From contig JABMRT010000088.1 in the NCBI GenBank assembly GCA_013202295.1, positions 1 through 64,000 on the forward strand: a stretch of DNA of 64,000 nucleotides, written 5' to 3'. Origin of the DNA: Candidatus Zhuqueibacterota bacterium (GTDB lineage: Bacteria; Zhuqueibacterota; QNDG01; JABMRT01). Position 1 is the first letter of the stretch. Every line of letters begins with the position of its first letter. This document shows positions 1 through 11,904 of the stretch, one piece after another. A model generated the notes under the pieces. It was not told where the DNA came from. It searched no databases and saw only the letters and a program-made list of their open reading frames with translations. Both the position numbers and the translations under genes were made by a program.

Positions 1-952
1 CTTGTTCCGGGATGGAAAATTCAATGGTCGTCGTCGGGTTAAACGGATTCGGGAAATTCTGTAACAAGACCATGCCTTCAGGCATGGTAGACAAAACCTC
101 AACCTGAATCAGATTATGCACCTGACGGTTGCCAGCCGCGTCCACATCAATCAAGCGGTAGCCATAAAACCGGCCCGTTTCCACATTCGAGTCACTGATT
201 TTATATTCAGAGGTTTCTGATGTATTGCCCTGTCCTGATAATTCGGGATGCGTCAGATAGGACGCGATTTCTACCCAATCTGAAAGCACATTTCCTTCGC
301 CATCCATGTCGCAGCGTTCAAGCGCGAAACCCAGATTGTCCACTTCACTTTGCGTGGTCCAGGCCAAGACAACCGCGCCTGATTCCATTTGTGCCATGAA
401 GCTTGTGAGAGAAACAGATAATGAGGTTTCAGTTTCACCGGCCAATATGGGAACACCGGGAGAATCTTCCCACGCCCAGTCATGCACTGTAAGACTGGTA
501 TACGGAATCAATGTAATCCCAATCCATGCGTAATGTGTGTTCGTCCCGAGATTGAGTTGCACCCCAATATATGCAGGCTCTGGTGGGAAGTATCTAAAGC
601 TACCCCACGGATCTAAAAACAGAAGAGATGGCCCTATTTGTTGCGATAAGGAATAAAATCCTGCAACATTAGGCGGTCCATTAATTGCTATTTGAGCGTT
701 TAAACCGGCAAAAACACGTCCAGATCCAAATATATACATATTTTGGAGAGTAGCAGAAGCACCTGCGCCTGTAAAAACAACAGTATAGGGCGCTACGATA
801 GAAACCGATGCATTCACCGGTTCCGACCATTGTACTTCTGCATGCGCATCACCACCAGCAATGACAGCACCCGCTGCCAGAGAATAGCCCAGCAGTTTTT
901 TGTCAAGCAGGTCAATCATCTTTTGTGTTGAGTTGCCATTCGCTTTTTGCAT
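1..952 (-). CDS. Secreted protein with C-terminal FlgD-like/T9SS-type sorting domain (partial, runs off window start); paralog of 1004..2152
   Basis: Minus-strand frame opens at ATG 952 (MQKANGNSTQKMIDLLDKKLLGYSLAAGAVIAGGDAHAEV...) and stays open to position 1, ending ...VLLQNFPNPFNPTTTIEFSIPEQ. Absent from the ORF track because it is truncated. Confidence 0.8.
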   Translation of the reverse strand, partial: MQKANGNSTQKMIDLLDKKLLGYSLAAGAVIAGGDAHAEVQWSEPVNASVSIVAPYTVVFTGAGASATLQNMYIFGSGRVFAGLNAQIAINGPPNVAGFYSLSQQIGPSLLFLDPWGSFRYFPPEPAYIGVQLNLGTNTHYAWIGITLIPYTSLTVHDWAWEDSPGVPILAGETETSLSVSLTSFMAQMESGAVVLAWTTQSEVDNLGFALERCDMDGEGNVLSDWVEIASYLTHPELSGQGNTSETSEYKISDSNVETGRFYGYRLIDVDAAGNRQVHNLIQVEVLSTMPEGMVLLQNFPNPFNPTTTIEFSIPEQ

Positions 953-1003
953 ATTTTCGACCTTCCTGCAAAAATTAAAAATCACTCACCCTATATCAGA
1001 ATG

Positions 1004-2152
1004 TTATTTGACCAACATCAACTTCCTGATTTCATGGTGACTGCCCGTGCGGAGTTCATAAAAATAGACACCCGCGGGTTGATCGGAACCGTCCCAGCTC
1101 ACGTAATGCGGCCCGGCGGACATTTGCTCGTTTACCAGGACATCCACAGTCTGGCCCTTGAGATTATAAATGGAGAGCGTCACATTATCCTGTTCGGGAA
1201 CACTGAATTCAATCGTCGTCGCCGGATTAAACGGATTCGGAAAGTTCTGTAACAACACCATGTCTTCAGGTAATGTGGAGGTAACTTCAACCTGAATCAA
1301 ATTATGTACCTGCCGGTTGCCAGCCGCGTCCACATCAATCAGGCGGTAGCCGTAGAATTTACCCATTTCCACATTCGGGTCGCTTATTTTATATTCAGAA
1401 GCTTCAGATGTATTGCCACGCCCTTCAAGCTCGGGATGAGTCAGATATGACGCGATCTCTACCCAATCTGAAAGCAAATTTCCTTCGCCATCCATGTCGC
1501 AGCGTTCGAGCGCGAAACCCAGATTATCAACCTCGCTTTGCGTGGTCCAGGCCAGAACCACGGCATCGGATTCCACAGCCGCAGTGAAACCGGTGAGCGC
1601 GACAGACAACGATACTTGTGATCCAGCTTGTATGAACCGCCCTGGAACATCTTCCCAGGCCCAGTCATGAAGAATTATATCATTGGGATATGGAGGTGTA
1701 TATACAGTCACACCAACCCATCCATAATGGACACCCAGGCTACTATTAAATTCAACACCGATATATTTCTTTCCTATTCCTGCAAACAGGGGACTTAATG
1801 GTATGTAACTTTGCCAGAAATTCTCATCATCTCCGATAACTTCAAGCGAGTTAAAAGGTTTCACACCCAGACTGGTATAAGCATTGCCAAGATTAAAGCT
1901 CCATGAACCTCGAACACGGGCATAATATGTACTAAGGTTGGTAATATACTCCCATCCGGAACTAGCAGGTCCAAAATCGAAATAAACGAAATACCCGGGA
2001 TATAAATGGAGATCGAAAATGCCAGAGTATTGCACTTCCGCATGCGTTTCACCACCGGCCAGTATAACCCCTGCTGCAAGTGAATAACCGATCAGCTTTT
2101 TGTCTAAAATATTTAACTTTTGGTGAGTTGGATTCATATTATCTTTTTGCAT
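1004..2152 (-). CDS. Secreted protein with C-terminal FlgD-like/T9SS type A sorting domain
   Basis: 382 aa; N-terminal LDKKLIGYSLAAGVILAGGETHAEV signal-like segment; C-term NFPNPFNPATTIEFSVPEQ...GVYFYELRTGSHHEIRKLMLVK. Confidence 0.85.
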   Translation of the reverse strand: MQKDNMNPTHQKLNILDKKLIGYSLAAGVILAGGETHAEVQYSGIFDLHLYPGYFVYFDFGPASSGWEYITNLSTYYARVRGSWSFNLGNAYTSLGVKPFNSLEVIGDDENFWQSYIPLSPLFAGIGKKYIGVEFNSSLGVHYGWVGVTVYTPPYPNDIILHDWAWEDVPGRFIQAGSQVSLSVALTGFTAAVESDAVVLAWTTQSEVDNLGFALERCDMDGEGNLLSDWVEIASYLTHPELEGRGNTSEASEYKISDPNVEMGKFYGYRLIDVDAAGNRQVHNLIQVEVTSTLPEDMVLLQNFPNPFNPATTIEFSVPEQDNVTLSIYNLKGQTVDVLVNEQMSAGPHYVSWDGSDQPAGVYFYELRTGSHHEIRKLMLVK

Positions 2153-2471
2153 CGGGCAACCTCCTTATCAATATGAATAGCCATTCTGCAACGAACAATC
2201 TGACATTCGGAGCAGTTTTAAATTAAACGAATATTGAACCCTAAGGACGGATAGTGCTGTTATTTTCTAAATTGTTTACAGTCTAATAAAACGAGCCGTT
2301 TTATGCAAGGATATTCTGGTGGTATTATGCATAAACATCCACCTGAATCCTCTATCACAGGCACATTACCATAGGCACTTCCTACGGTCGCCTACAATTT
2401 AAACCTCTTTTTTATTTGTCCGTTTTAAAAATTCTATTATATTGATGAACGATAACTGAATCCGAATTAAC

Positions 2472-3968
2472 TTGGAAGCCCAAATGTTTCAGGACACTTG
2501 GTACATTGCCATCCCCTTCATCGGCTACATCCTCTTCATGCTCGGCATAGGAGTGTATCAGTACCGACGCACAAAGAATATCGACGATTACATTCTCGGC
2601 AGCCGCGGGCTCGGTCGCTGGGTGGCATCGCTGAGTGCGCAGGCCTCGGATATGAGCGGCTGGCTCCTGCTCGGGCTGCCAGGCTATGCCTACCTCGCCG
2701 GTCTTGAAGCCGGATGGATCGCCCTCGGACTCTTGATTGGAACCTATCTGAATTGGCGATTCGTGGCATACCGCCTTCGGCTTTTTACAGAAATCGCGGG
2801 AAACGCCATTACACTGCCTGACTATTTCGAGAATCGCTTCGCGGTTCGATCCAGGCGGCTGCGCGTGATTGCTGCGCTATTTATCCTGATTTTCTTCCTC
2901 ATCTATACCGCCTCCGGATTCGTGGCAGGCGCCAAACTCTTCAGCACAGTCTTTGGTCTGCCCTACATTCTCGCGCTCGGTATAGGGATATTCGTAATCA
3001 TCAGCTATACCTTTTTAGGTGGATTTTTAGCCGTGTGCTGGACCGATTTTTTTCAGGGCATCATCATGTTTCTGGCCATTCTCATTGTGCCGATACTTGC
3101 CTTGCGAGAGGGGGGCGGGATGGTCTGGTCTCAACTCCGGGACTTTAATCCACACACTTTGAATCCGTTTACGAATGCGTCTGGTGATTCACTTGGATTT
3201 TTTGGCATCCTCTCCCTCATGGCCTGGGGATTGGGCTATTTCGGCCAGCCGCATATCCTCGCGCGCTTTATGGCAATCAAACGCCCCGATCATATCCCGT
3301 ATGCCCGCCGGATTGCCATGATCTGGGTCATGCTGAGTCTAACCGCAGCACTCTTCGTTGGTTTGACAGCACATGGTGTTTTGTTGGAGAACTTGGATGC
3401 CAGTACTTCTGAAACCGTATTCATGGTTCTGGTGGGGCAATTGGTCACACCGCTTCTGGCCGGATTTCTTTTAGCGGCCGTACTCGCCGCGATCATGAGT
3501 ACAGCGGATTCCCAACTGTTGGTTGCATCTTCGGCAATAGCGGAGGATCTGTACGGGAAATTGTTTCGGAAACAGGCAAGTCAATCCGAACTGGTATGGA
3601 TCAGCCGCTTCGCAGTAATCGGGATTGCGATCATCGCGGGTGGAATTGCTCTGAATCCCGAATCGAGCGTGCTTTCGCTCGTGGCCTATGCCTGGGCCGG
3701 ATTCGGTGCAACATTCGGCCCGCTCATTCTGTTCTCATTATTCTGGAAACGCATGACAGAAAAGGGTGCCTTCTTCGGCATCATTGGCGGAGGGTTGACT
3801 GTACTCATCTGGAAACAACTATCCGGCGGCCTGTTTGATCTGTATGAAATCGTTCCCGGATTTCTCATCTCATGTATCCTCATTATCATTTGTAGTCTTG
3901 CGGACAAGCCTCCCGCGCAATCCGTGCACAGCCAATTCGATCGCATGCATGACGCACTTCATCCTTAA
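2472..3968 (+). CDS. putP: Sodium:solute symporter, PutP-like sodium/proline symporter
   Basis: 498 aa, multi-TM; ...ILGSRGLGRWVASLSAQASDMSGWLLLGLPG, typical of SSS-family PutP. TTG start as given; ATG at 2484 is an alternative. Confidence 0.88.
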   Translation: MEAQMFQDTWYIAIPFIGYILFMLGIGVYQYRRTKNIDDYILGSRGLGRWVASLSAQASDMSGWLLLGLPGYAYLAGLEAGWIALGLLIGTYLNWRFVAYRLRLFTEIAGNAITLPDYFENRFAVRSRRLRVIAALFILIFFLIYTASGFVAGAKLFSTVFGLPYILALGIGIFVIISYTFLGGFLAVCWTDFFQGIIMFLAILIVPILALREGGGMVWSQLRDFNPHTLNPFTNASGDSLGFFGILSLMAWGLGYFGQPHILARFMAIKRPDHIPYARRIAMIWVMLSLTAALFVGLTAHGVLLENLDASTSETVFMVLVGQLVTPLLAGFLLAAVLAAIMSTADSQLLVASSAIAEDLYGKLFRKQASQSELVWISRFAVIGIAIIAGGIALNPESSVLSLVAYAWAGFGATFGPLILFSLFWKRMTEKGAFFGIIGGGLTVLIWKQLSGGLFDLYEIVPGFLISCILIIICSLADKPPAQSVHSQFDRMHDALHP

Positions 3969-3976
3969 TTTGGAAG

Positions 3977-4906
3977 ATGCAGAATATGACTTTTATAAAT
4001 AAAATTCGTTTCACCCTTCTGATTTGCGCAGGATTCTTTGGAGCTTCAGGATTAATTCACGCCCAAAATTATGATATCCAGCAGGTGGGTACGATAACCA
4101 GCCCCGCGTTGGAGGAGATCAGCGGGATCGCTCCCTCCCTTCAATACGACAATCGGTTATGGGGTATCAATGACAGTGGAAACAGCCCTTCACTCTATTC
4201 AATCGGCGTGGATGGAATCCTGGATGAAACCTGGACCGTGGAAGGTGTGGTCAATGATGATTGGGAGGAAATTGGCTGGGTGCATCGTAAGGGTGAATCC
4301 TTCCTCTTTATCGCGGATGTGGGCGACAATGCCAGCACCAGGTCATTTGTTCGAATTCACCTGATTCGCTCCACGGATTTGATTTCGAATGGATCATTGA
4401 AAGTCACACCCGCGTATTCATTTGCATTCCAATATTCGGATGGCCCCAGAGATTGTGAGGCCGTGTCGTATGATCCTGTGGAAGACCGCTTTCTTTTCAT
4501 CAGCAAACAATCCAAACCGCCTGTGCTGTACGAACTTCCACTCCATCCCATCAAGTCGCGGGTACTCCGTAAAGCGACCCGCGTTACAGACGTGACAGGA
4601 TTTCCAAAGCCCGCTGAGGGAGACAACCTGATAAAATCAAAACTCATTGATAAAGCTTACCAATCCACTGCCATGGATTTTTCACCCATTCAGGATCGTG
4701 CAGCTCTACTCACTTATGGCCCGCTGCTGATATATAAAAAATCTCCCAGCATGGATTGGCCCACTGCATTCCAGATGAAACCCACGGAGATTCCACTGCC
4801 TATCATGCGCCAGGTGGAAAGTGTCTGTTTTTCAAAGGATGGAAAATCCATTTATATTACATCGGAAAAAGTACCTGCTCCAATTTTCCGGGTTGACCTG
4901 AAATAA
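3977..4906 (+). CDS. Secreted hypothetical protein, probable beta-propeller-like
   Basis: 309 aa, signal peptide, ISGIAPSLQYDNRLWGINDSGNSPSLYSI... Confidence 0.6.
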   Translation: MQNMTFINKIRFTLLICAGFFGASGLIHAQNYDIQQVGTITSPALEEISGIAPSLQYDNRLWGINDSGNSPSLYSIGVDGILDETWTVEGVVNDDWEEIGWVHRKGESFLFIADVGDNASTRSFVRIHLIRSTDLISNGSLKVTPAYSFAFQYSDGPRDCEAVSYDPVEDRFLFISKQSKPPVLYELPLHPIKSRVLRKATRVTDVTGFPKPAEGDNLIKSKLIDKAYQSTAMDFSPIQDRAALLTYGPLLIYKKSPSMDWPTAFQMKPTEIPLPIMRQVESVCFSKDGKSIYITSEKVPAPIFRVDLK

Positions 4907-5072
4907 GGTTCACTTTATTCATTTATTTATATTCTCTTAGATCATTCATTTGTATCATAACATACTGATTATTAATTACCTAAGTAATTTAGTATTAGGC
5001 AGTATAATTATATGGTACTATTTTTGATGTATACTAAAACCTGTTTGGGAATAATTGTAAAAGAGGTCTGAT

Positions 5073-5465
5073 TTGGAAGTTGCTACAATTGCTGTAAAGA
5101 AACCTATATTCAAACGATTGACAAAAACTGCTCTCGTATTTGCTGTAGATTTTGACGGAACAATCGTCGAGCACGACTTCCCGGAAATCGGGTCTGAAAA
5201 ACCGGACGCCCTTCGCACATTAAAGGCCCTGCAAAAGGATGGACACAAGATCATCATCTATACCTGCAGGCGTCCGCCCTATATCGGACCTATTATTGAA
5301 TGGATGATTGACAGAGGATTCAAACCAAACGCGATCAACAAAAATCTCTCTTACTTGCCCACGAACCACCCTTCAAAAATCCTGGCGCACGTCTATATCG
5401 ATGATCGCAGCTTCCCGCCGTTTACAGACTGGTCCGATGTTCAGAAAACATATCTAAATAATTAA
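5073..5465 (+). CDS. Small HAD-superfamily hydrolase (BT0820-like)
   Basis: VFAVDFDGTIVEHDFPEIG (DxDGT motif), GHKIIIYTCR; paralog at 48386..48733. Confidence 0.75.
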   Translation: MEVATIAVKKPIFKRLTKTALVFAVDFDGTIVEHDFPEIGSEKPDALRTLKALQKDGHKIIIYTCRRPPYIGPIIEWMIDRGFKPNAINKNLSYLPTNHPSKILAHVYIDDRSFPPFTDWSDVQKTYLNN

Positions 5466-5484
5466 TTCACCCTCTCTTCTTCTA

Positions 5485-5520
5485 AAAAAACACTCCGTTC
5501 AACAGAACGGAGTGTTTTTT
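5485..5520. terminator. Bidirectional Rho-independent terminator between convergent genes
   Basis: aaaaaacactccgttc-aaca-gaacggagtgtttttt, perfect stem with A-tract and T-tract. Confidence 0.9.
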
Positions 5521-5544
5521 TAATTATATCCACATTCATTTACT

Positions 5545-8500
5545 TTATCGCATCAAGGTAATCTTTTCAACCGCGTGAAAATCATCTGTCTGCAATCTGA
5601 GCATATAGATGCCGGATGAAACCTTGCTGCCCTGCTCATTCCTGCCATCCCATTTATCCGTATAAGAACCAGCTTTTCTTCGCCCATCAACAAGCGTTCG
5701 AACACGCTCGCCCAGTGTATTATATATGAAAATGGACACATGATTATCTTTTGGAATTTCATAATTGATTGTGATTGTAGGATTAAACGGATTCGGATAG
5801 GGTTGATACAGCCTGTATTCCTTTGGGATTTTAGATGTTGCTTGAACCGTACTGTTTATGTCGATGTTCAGCAAATAATCCTCAACCTCTCCGTCAATTG
5901 CAAATCCATGAAACCATAATCCCGGCTGTGTGCTGAGTCGAACCCGGAACATATATTCTTTAGGTTCGAGCAATTCAATATCTGGGATATCCAGCACATG
6001 CACACCTGCCGGTAAAAAGTGATCATTGATTACATGATCTTCAGGTTCATAGAAGTGACCATTCATCCCGCGATCCATCCAGATGCTCAGGAAACCTTCA
6101 CGTGAGGTTATAACCTCCAATTGGGGCTGTGAATCAACACCCAATGCATACAGGATGGACAATCCGTCCTCATCATCACTGCCGTCCTCATCATCCCCTT
6201 CTGCGGTTGGATGAGGCTGACCATCAGGATCGGAATCCACAAATGCACCGAGGAACACATCTTTGCCAAGGAGATGATAGGGACCATTGCTCTCAATGGT
6301 CGTGCCATATGCAATATCAGGAGCATCCCCGAAATCATATTCAGGATATATCTCGACCGTGCCGAGGATAAAGGCCATATCCCAGTTATGTTCCATGTTT
6401 TCACCAGCCAGATACTTATCGCCTGGTCTCGGTTCCGGCGGCAGCCAAATACGATGCGCATCATTCTTGAAATGATGTTCACGCGAGAGCCAACCCCATT
6501 GATGCTCGTGAGGAATCGTGTCGTAAACTGCTGCTACATGAAGCCAGTATGAGGTGGAATCCCCATCCTGGTAGAAAATAGTGTCATTCGGAATATGATA
6601 GGTATATTGATAACACGTCCAGGGGGGTTCCGGCCGTTCTGGGAAGAAATGCATCTTTTCCGGTGTTTCCTGCACCTGTCCCCGACTGACGATCCACTCA
6701 TGTATAAGACGCTGAGGTCGGCTGATGTTCGGCCCCTCATCGGTTACAGATACGGTATCGGACCAGATCCCGATATGGAACGCATCGGGCGCTTCCAAAG
6801 GAGTATGCAGGGAATCCCAGTCTGTGTACGTGCCCCACCAGCGCACCCAGGTTACAGGCCGTGGATCAAAGCAGAACCAGTCATCTGCCACATAGGATTC
6901 CAGCAAATTGGACGGTTCATGCCAGCCCCAATAAACAGTGGTATCTTCACTCATCGGATCATAGAGAGGCGGCTGGCTCCACTTCAGAGCGCCAATCCCC
7001 GGATCTTCTCCTTCCAGACGATTGCCGAAAAGTACTCCTGCACTTGGCTGTGTTGGATCTGCCGTCACTGTATGGGTTCCTCCACCTCCGGGCCATGTCT
7101 GCATCCAGCCGGTCTGTATCTCTTCGCCAACCATATAGTTCCCAGTGGCCAATCCGTTAAATAGAAATTGTCCCGACGCATCCGTTTGCTCATAGGCATC
7201 GCCTGCGTCCTCAACACCATTCTGATTGGCATCCAGCCATATGGTCCAACCTTGAATGGGTGGTTCATTCATATCCCACATGGAGTTGCCATTCATATCA
7301 TTCCATTTAGCGCCGTATATTGTTCCACCCGGTGGATGTTCAGGGCCTTCAGGCTTGATCTCAACCTCATAATCACAGATTTCGCCGTAACAATCGGAAC
7401 CTGATGGCGACATCTGAATGCCTTCACCATGCACAATACGAAAACGTGCAAATGTATTCCCGACTTGAGCACCGGCCGGTACCTGAACGGTCCAGGTTGT
7501 CGCGTAGGTTCCAAGTGGTAGTTTACCATCACTCAATGCCAGGGCCTCGCCCGTGTCATCCCAATCCTGATCGCCATTCCAGTCGATCCACGCGCAAATG
7601 GAATATCCATCCGAGCCGATAATCGTAAAATAATGCCCGATCAACGCGGTTTGACCTGGGACCAGATCTGTCAATAGAATCAAGCCGTTCTCATCATCGT
7701 TGCCATCCTGATCATCACCCAAACCTGCGGGAGTGCGCTGCATGCCGGTTTCCACATCCGGCCCGTCTCCGAGCTTTCCGAGATAACTCTGATCTTTAAT
7801 GATATGATTCGCTTCCGGATAATTAAGCGGCGCGTCTCCATAATCCAGCTCATCTTCCGGGTATTCATGGATGGTGATTTTGTAATCCTCCACTTCGCCA
7901 TCTTTTGCCAGATGTCTCTTTGGATTTTGCAGAGAGACATAAAGTTGGTTCGTAGAGAACCGGAACCGCATAAAGGTATCTCCCGTGTTCGCGGTTCCCG
8001 GAACCAAATAGGACAAGCCATTTACTCCCGCAACGACTGGTGTTTGCTGAATCACCCACTCACCCGTATCATCCCAATCCCCGTCTTGATTCAGATCGAT
8101 ATAAGCGTTCAAATATCCTGCTGTGGAGACTGTGACACTCACAGTCCCGACCAGTCCTGCCATGGGCTGGGAATTATACACAACACCATCCTCATCATCA
8201 TTGCCGTTGTTGTCATCTCCCAAAGCGTTTGAGTCTGGCTGACCGTCTGATTCAGCGTCCACATCGGAACCCAAAGAAACACCCTGGACAATGGGATGCC
8301 TTCCCCCGTCATCGGGAATGGGACCCGTGATAAGTTTAACCGGATATTGAGACGGCGCGTCTCCGTAATCATAGGTGATATCTTCAGATCCGGTGTACAC
8401 CCACTGATAATCCTCCACTTCACCAGGTCCGCCATACCCAGTTGCCCGAGGCGGATTGGCATAGGTTGAATCTCCGTAAAGACGCCAGCGGACATTAATA

Positions 8501-11500
8501 ATCCCCTGGGTAATTGGAAGATTGAATGTTATGAGACCCAACTGAACAGTCGCACTAAATGGGGAGTCATTGTAAATTGTAAAATTAAATGATTCATTAT
8601 TCCAGCTGTTGTCCTGATTCATATCGATGGATAGGCCCATTGTTCTGCTTTGGTACGCGCCGATTATCAGATCGGATGGACCAGTTAATATGCTGCCGGC
8701 ATTGATTATTGGTGTACCCTCTTCATCATCATTTCCATCGTTATCATCTCCAAGTGCATTGGCATCCGGTTGACCGTCCGTCTCTGCATCCACAGAAGCA
8801 CCGAATTTATAATTTGAATCGATTAAATGATAGGCACCATTATCCGCATGCAATGTAGGATACGGCGACGGCGCATCTCCGAAATCATATCCTTCGAATT
8901 CGGTACTGTCAATAATTATAACCTCATGATCCTCGATTTCTCCATAGGGGCTTCCGTTTGGCGGAACGGGACCCGAGTCGACTATCTGGAATCTCGCAAA
9001 GGTCATCCCAGGCTGTGCATTGGCAGGCACCTGAACCGACACACTATTCTTAATTCCCTGAGTCAGTGAGATTCCTGAAAATTGCTCTCCTGTGTCATTC
9101 CAATCTCCGTTTCCGTTAAAATCGATGTACATCCAGGCCACCGGCGGATCAGGCATGACCGAGTGTGTGAGATCTATTTCAATCTGGCCTGTTTGCCCCG
9201 GAAACAGCGGACTCAGTATCTTGATGCCGTCTTCGTCATCCTGGCCGTTCTGATCATCCCCCAAAGCATGGGCGTCGGGCTGGGCGGCTGATTCTGAATC
9301 GATCAATTGCCCCATCTTGAAAGATTGATTGACACTACAATAGCGAGGCTGGGGGTAAGCCAAATAGGAAGCAGGAGCATCACCGAAATCGTATTGATCA
9401 TCAACACCTGTTTTAATATTTTTAAACGTGATGACAATATTTTCACCCGGATCAAAATCCACTGATACATCACTTCCATTAATTACAGAACCATTGTCTG
9501 CATCTCCTATTATATTAATGGATTGAAGTGTCCAACCGTTTGGTGTGTTTTCTGAAACAAGAAGAGTGTCTAAATCGCCAGGATTAAGGATGGTCCAGCT
9601 ATTATTTGATGGATCCATCAAGGTAAAAGGCCCACTCACGGATATATACATATTAGGATAATGAATTCTATAATACCAATTAAATTGGAATGGTGTATCA
9701 TCTTTTGGAGTTGCATCTTTAATAATAATGACCGATCCATCCCCCGGCTCATTTATTTTTACCACATAATCTTCCACTTCGCCATCCGGAGCCTGCCCAT
9801 TATAGCTCAGTTGCCGTACCGAACTGAAGCGGAAACGAGCATGCGTCAGTCCAAGGCTTGCCCCAGCCGGGACATTAAGCGTGAATGCATTAGTGCCCGG
9901 AACAACCGGTTGCGCAGCAATAAAATGTTCACCGGCATCAGCCCAGTCACCATCGATATTGAAATCGAGCCAGGCATTAATTACACCCGAATCAGATGCG
10001 ACAACCGTGATCGGTACAGCTTGCCCGGGAGCGATAAATGGGGACATCGTGACGCCGTCTTCATCATCAATTCCTCCCGAAGGATTTGTATCATCTCCAT
10101 CTGACAGAGGTGTACTCCACCCATCAGATTCCGCATCAATGCTGGAGCCGAGATAGTAGTTGGGTTTTATGATGTGCCGAGCCCCATTATTAGCCAGCAG
10201 CGTCGGGTAGGCCGGGCTTTCCAGGCTATCCGGTGCATCACCGAAATCCATTTCCTGATCACATTGACTAACGAGTATGTAATCAGCGACAAATATCGAA
10301 TCAACATAGCCATATTCACACGTTATTTTTAGAAAAACGCCATAAGAACCGGGACTTTGATATATAACTGTTGGATGTTGTTGTGTACTCGTTGTCGGAC
10401 TACCTCCTGGAAACATCCAATACCAAGTCTGGGGATTAGCTGATAGATCCGCAAAATTGACAGTGAGTGGAGCGCAACCATTCCCCGGACTTGCATCAAA
10501 AGCCGCCTGGCACTCTCCTACTGTTGTTATTGTCACAATCGTATTATCCGTATCTGTTTCTCCGAATGAATCCGTCACTCGAAGACCAATTGTTCCACTG
10601 TACACGCTATACCAGGTATTCTGAACCGTTACACCCGTAGCGTCATCGTATTGCCCATCATTGTCGAGGTCCCATTCATAACTCACAATACTGTCACCTG
10701 AATCAGGATCATAACTCGCGGAACCATCCAATGTGATGGATTGCCCGACGGTCCCTGTATAAGGTCCATTGGCGTCAGCGACCGGCGGGTTGTTTGCCGG
10801 TGCGGAGGTTCCTGTCCCCTGTATCGCGAATGTGTAGGGATTTTCATTCGAATCATTGTTCGGGATGGACACGGTTGCCTGCCGCAAACCGGTAGCCGAA
10901 GGATTGAATGTGATTCCCAGCGTGGATGAACCACCTGAACTGATCGAACTGGATGGTGTTGTAGTGACTGAGAAATCAGCGGAATGGGTGCCGGAGATTG
11001 TAATCGTTCCGATGGTGAGATTAGTAGTTCCTGTATTTTGAACGGTATAATTCTTAACCACCGTTCCACTGGCAACATCAGCACTGCCAAAATCTGTGCC
11101 ATCTGAAGTGGAAGGTGTGGTATCTCCATCCGGGATATCCGTACCTGATCCCTGAATATTGATTTCAGGAGCAAGTAACTTGATCCAAAACTTGTTTCCG
11201 GTGAGGGTTTGATCTGAAAGAGGCTCGCTAACAACGGAATATCGTATCTGAGTTGGTGTCAGAACCGTTCCATCCACCGATGCAGCAGCTGCCGAAGTAT
11301 ATCCGGAGGGAACCGTCTCAACAATGGTATAATATTCATACCCTGAATAAGCCTGGAGTTGATACCACCCGGTTCCATTTGTTGTTGTCTGATCGATTTG
11401 CGATCCCAATGATCCTGCATTACCTGATCCATACAATGTGAGCGTCACGCCTGACTTGGGTGTTGTTTCATCCCACTTGTTTCCGATATAAACACGCCCG

Positions 11501-11592
11501 GATAGGTAATCCTGTGCTAAGGCAGAAATTGATAGGCCCAGAATCAATATAAATATTGTAAAGAATGCGACAGATGAATTATTCAGCTTCAT
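5545..11592 (-). CDS. Giant secreted multidomain protein: SdrD/Cna-B-like, choice-of-anchor/HYDIN-like, PKD, six GEVED repeats, T9SS-type sorting domain
   Basis: 2015 aa; repeated 'DYGDAP...(L)GDD..G.DDEDG...GE(V/I)EDY' units; PKD-like '[15 protein letters not shown]...[10 protein letters not shown]'; C-term [19 protein letters not shown]... Confidence 0.85.
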   Translation of the reverse strand: MKLNNSSVAFFTIFILILGLSISALAQDYLSGRVYIGNKWDETTPKSGVTLTLYGSGNAGSLGSQIDQTTTNGTGWYQLQAYSGYEYYTIVETVPSGYTSAAAASVDGTVLTPTQIRYSVVSEPLSDQTLTGNKFWIKLLAPEINIQGSGTDIPDGDTTPSTSDGTDFGSADVASGTVVKNYTVQNTGTTNLTIGTITISGTHSADFSVTTTPSSSISSGGSSTLGITFNPSATGLRQATVSIPNNDSNENPYTFAIQGTGTSAPANNPPVADANGPYTGTVGQSITLDGSASYDPDSGDSIVSYEWDLDNDGQYDDATGVTVQNTWYSVYSGTIGLRVTDSFGETDTDNTIVTITTVGECQAAFDASPGNGCAPLTVNFADLSANPQTWYWMFPGGSPTTSTQQHPTVIYQSPGSYGVFLKITCEYGYVDSIFVADYILVSQCDQEMDFGDAPDSLESPAYPTLLANNGARHIIKPNYYLGSSIDAESDGWSTPLSDGDDTNPSGGIDDEDGVTMSPFIAPGQAVPITVVASDSGVINAWLDFNIDGDWADAGEHFIAAQPVVPGTNAFTLNVPAGASLGLTHARFRFSSVRQLSYNGQAPDGEVEDYVVKINEPGDGSVIIIKDATPKDDTPFQFNWYYRIHYPNMYISVSGPFTLMDPSNNSWTILNPGDLDTLLVSENTPNGWTLQSINIIGDADNGSVINGSDVSVDFDPGENIVITFKNIKTGVDDQYDFGDAPASYLAYPQPRYCSVNQSFKMGQLIDSESAAQPDAHALGDDQNGQDDEDGIKILSPLFPGQTGQIEIDLTHSVMPDPPVAWMYIDFNGNGDWNDTGEQFSGISLTQGIKNSVSVQVPANAQPGMTFARFQIVDSGPVPPNGSPYGEIEDHEVIIIDSTEFEGYDFGDAPSPYPTLHADNGAYHLIDSNYKFGASVDAETDGQPDANALGDDNDGNDDEEGTPIINAGSILTGPSDLIIGAYQSRTMGLSIDMNQDNSWNNESFNFTIYNDSPFSATVQLGLITFNLPITQGIINVRWRLYGDSTYANPPRATGYGGPGEVEDYQWVYTGSEDITYDYGDAPSQYPVKLITGPIPDDGGRHPIVQGVSLGSDVDAESDGQPDSNALGDDNNGNDDEDGVVYNSQPMAGLVGTVSVTVSTAGYLNAYIDLNQDGDWDDTGEWVIQQTPVVAGVNGLSYLVPGTANTGDTFMRFRFSTNQLYVSLQNPKRHLAKDGEVEDYKITIHEYPEDELDYGDAPLNYPEANHIIKDQSYLGKLGDGPDVETGMQRTPAGLGDDQDGNDDENGLILLTDLVPGQTALIGHYFTIIGSDGYSICAWIDWNGDQDWDDTGEALALSDGKLPLGTYATTWTVQVPAGAQVGNTFARFRIVHGEGIQMSPSGSDCYGEICDYEVEIKPEGPEHPPGGTIYGAKWNDMNGNSMWDMNEPPIQGWTIWLDANQNGVEDAGDAYEQTDASGQFLFNGLATGNYMVGEEIQTGWMQTWPGGGGTHTVTADPTQPSAGVLFGNRLEGEDPGIGALKWSQPPLYDPMSEDTTVYWGWHEPSNLLESYVADDWFCFDPRPVTWVRWWGTYTDWDSLHTPLEAPDAFHIGIWSDTVSVTDEGPNISRPQRLIHEWIVSRGQVQETPEKMHFFPERPEPPWTCYQYTYHIPNDTIFYQDGDSTSYWLHVAAVYDTIPHEHQWGWLSREHHFKNDAHRIWLPPEPRPGDKYLAGENMEHNWDMAFILGTVEIYPEYDFGDAPDIAYGTTIESNGPYHLLGKDVFLGAFVDSDPDGQPHPTAEGDDEDGSDDEDGLSILYALGVDSQPQLEVITSREGFLSIWMDRGMNGHFYEPEDHVINDHFLPAGVHVLDIPDIELLEPKEYMFRVRLSTQPGLWFHGFAIDGEVEDYLLNIDINSTVQATSKIPKEYRLYQPYPNPFNPTITINYEIPKDNHVSIFIYNTLGERVRTLVDGRRKAGSYTDKWDGRNEQGSKVSSGIYMLRLQTDDFHAVEKITLMR

Positions 11593-11904
11593 GTTGCCCC
11601 CTGCTCAAATTTTATCAAATAGAGTTCGAATTTCGTTCAAGTATTCGAATGACAGGATTCTTCTACTGAGGTAGACAAACTTCTATTTTGATTATACTAT
11701 ACTAAAATTAGAATTGCAAGTAAGAAATTCAGTATATTTGTGCAGAAATATCAAATTCATAATTGAGCAACACATTTTGATTAAATATACCAGATCATGT
11801 TTACTTTAATAGTTATAGTATCACAATGTTCAATGACTGGATGAATGTGCATAGAGTATATTTGAATAATTGGATACTATTATACTCTCGTTTATTTTAT
11901 CTCA

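Noticed and set aside
2287-2303. TAAAACG-agc-CGTTTTA hairpin upstream of putP
   Set aside because: Short AT-rich stem without a clear role. Could be chance.
6100-10200. Periodic similar DNA blocks that might look like a tandem DNA repeat or CRISPR
   Set aside because: Explained by repeated GEVED protein domains; unit length is several hundred bp and degenerate.
6108-10900. Numerous overlapping ORFs on both strands inside the giant gene
   Set aside because: Shadow ORFs of a repetitive acidic coding sequence, with low-complexity M/R/H-rich translations.
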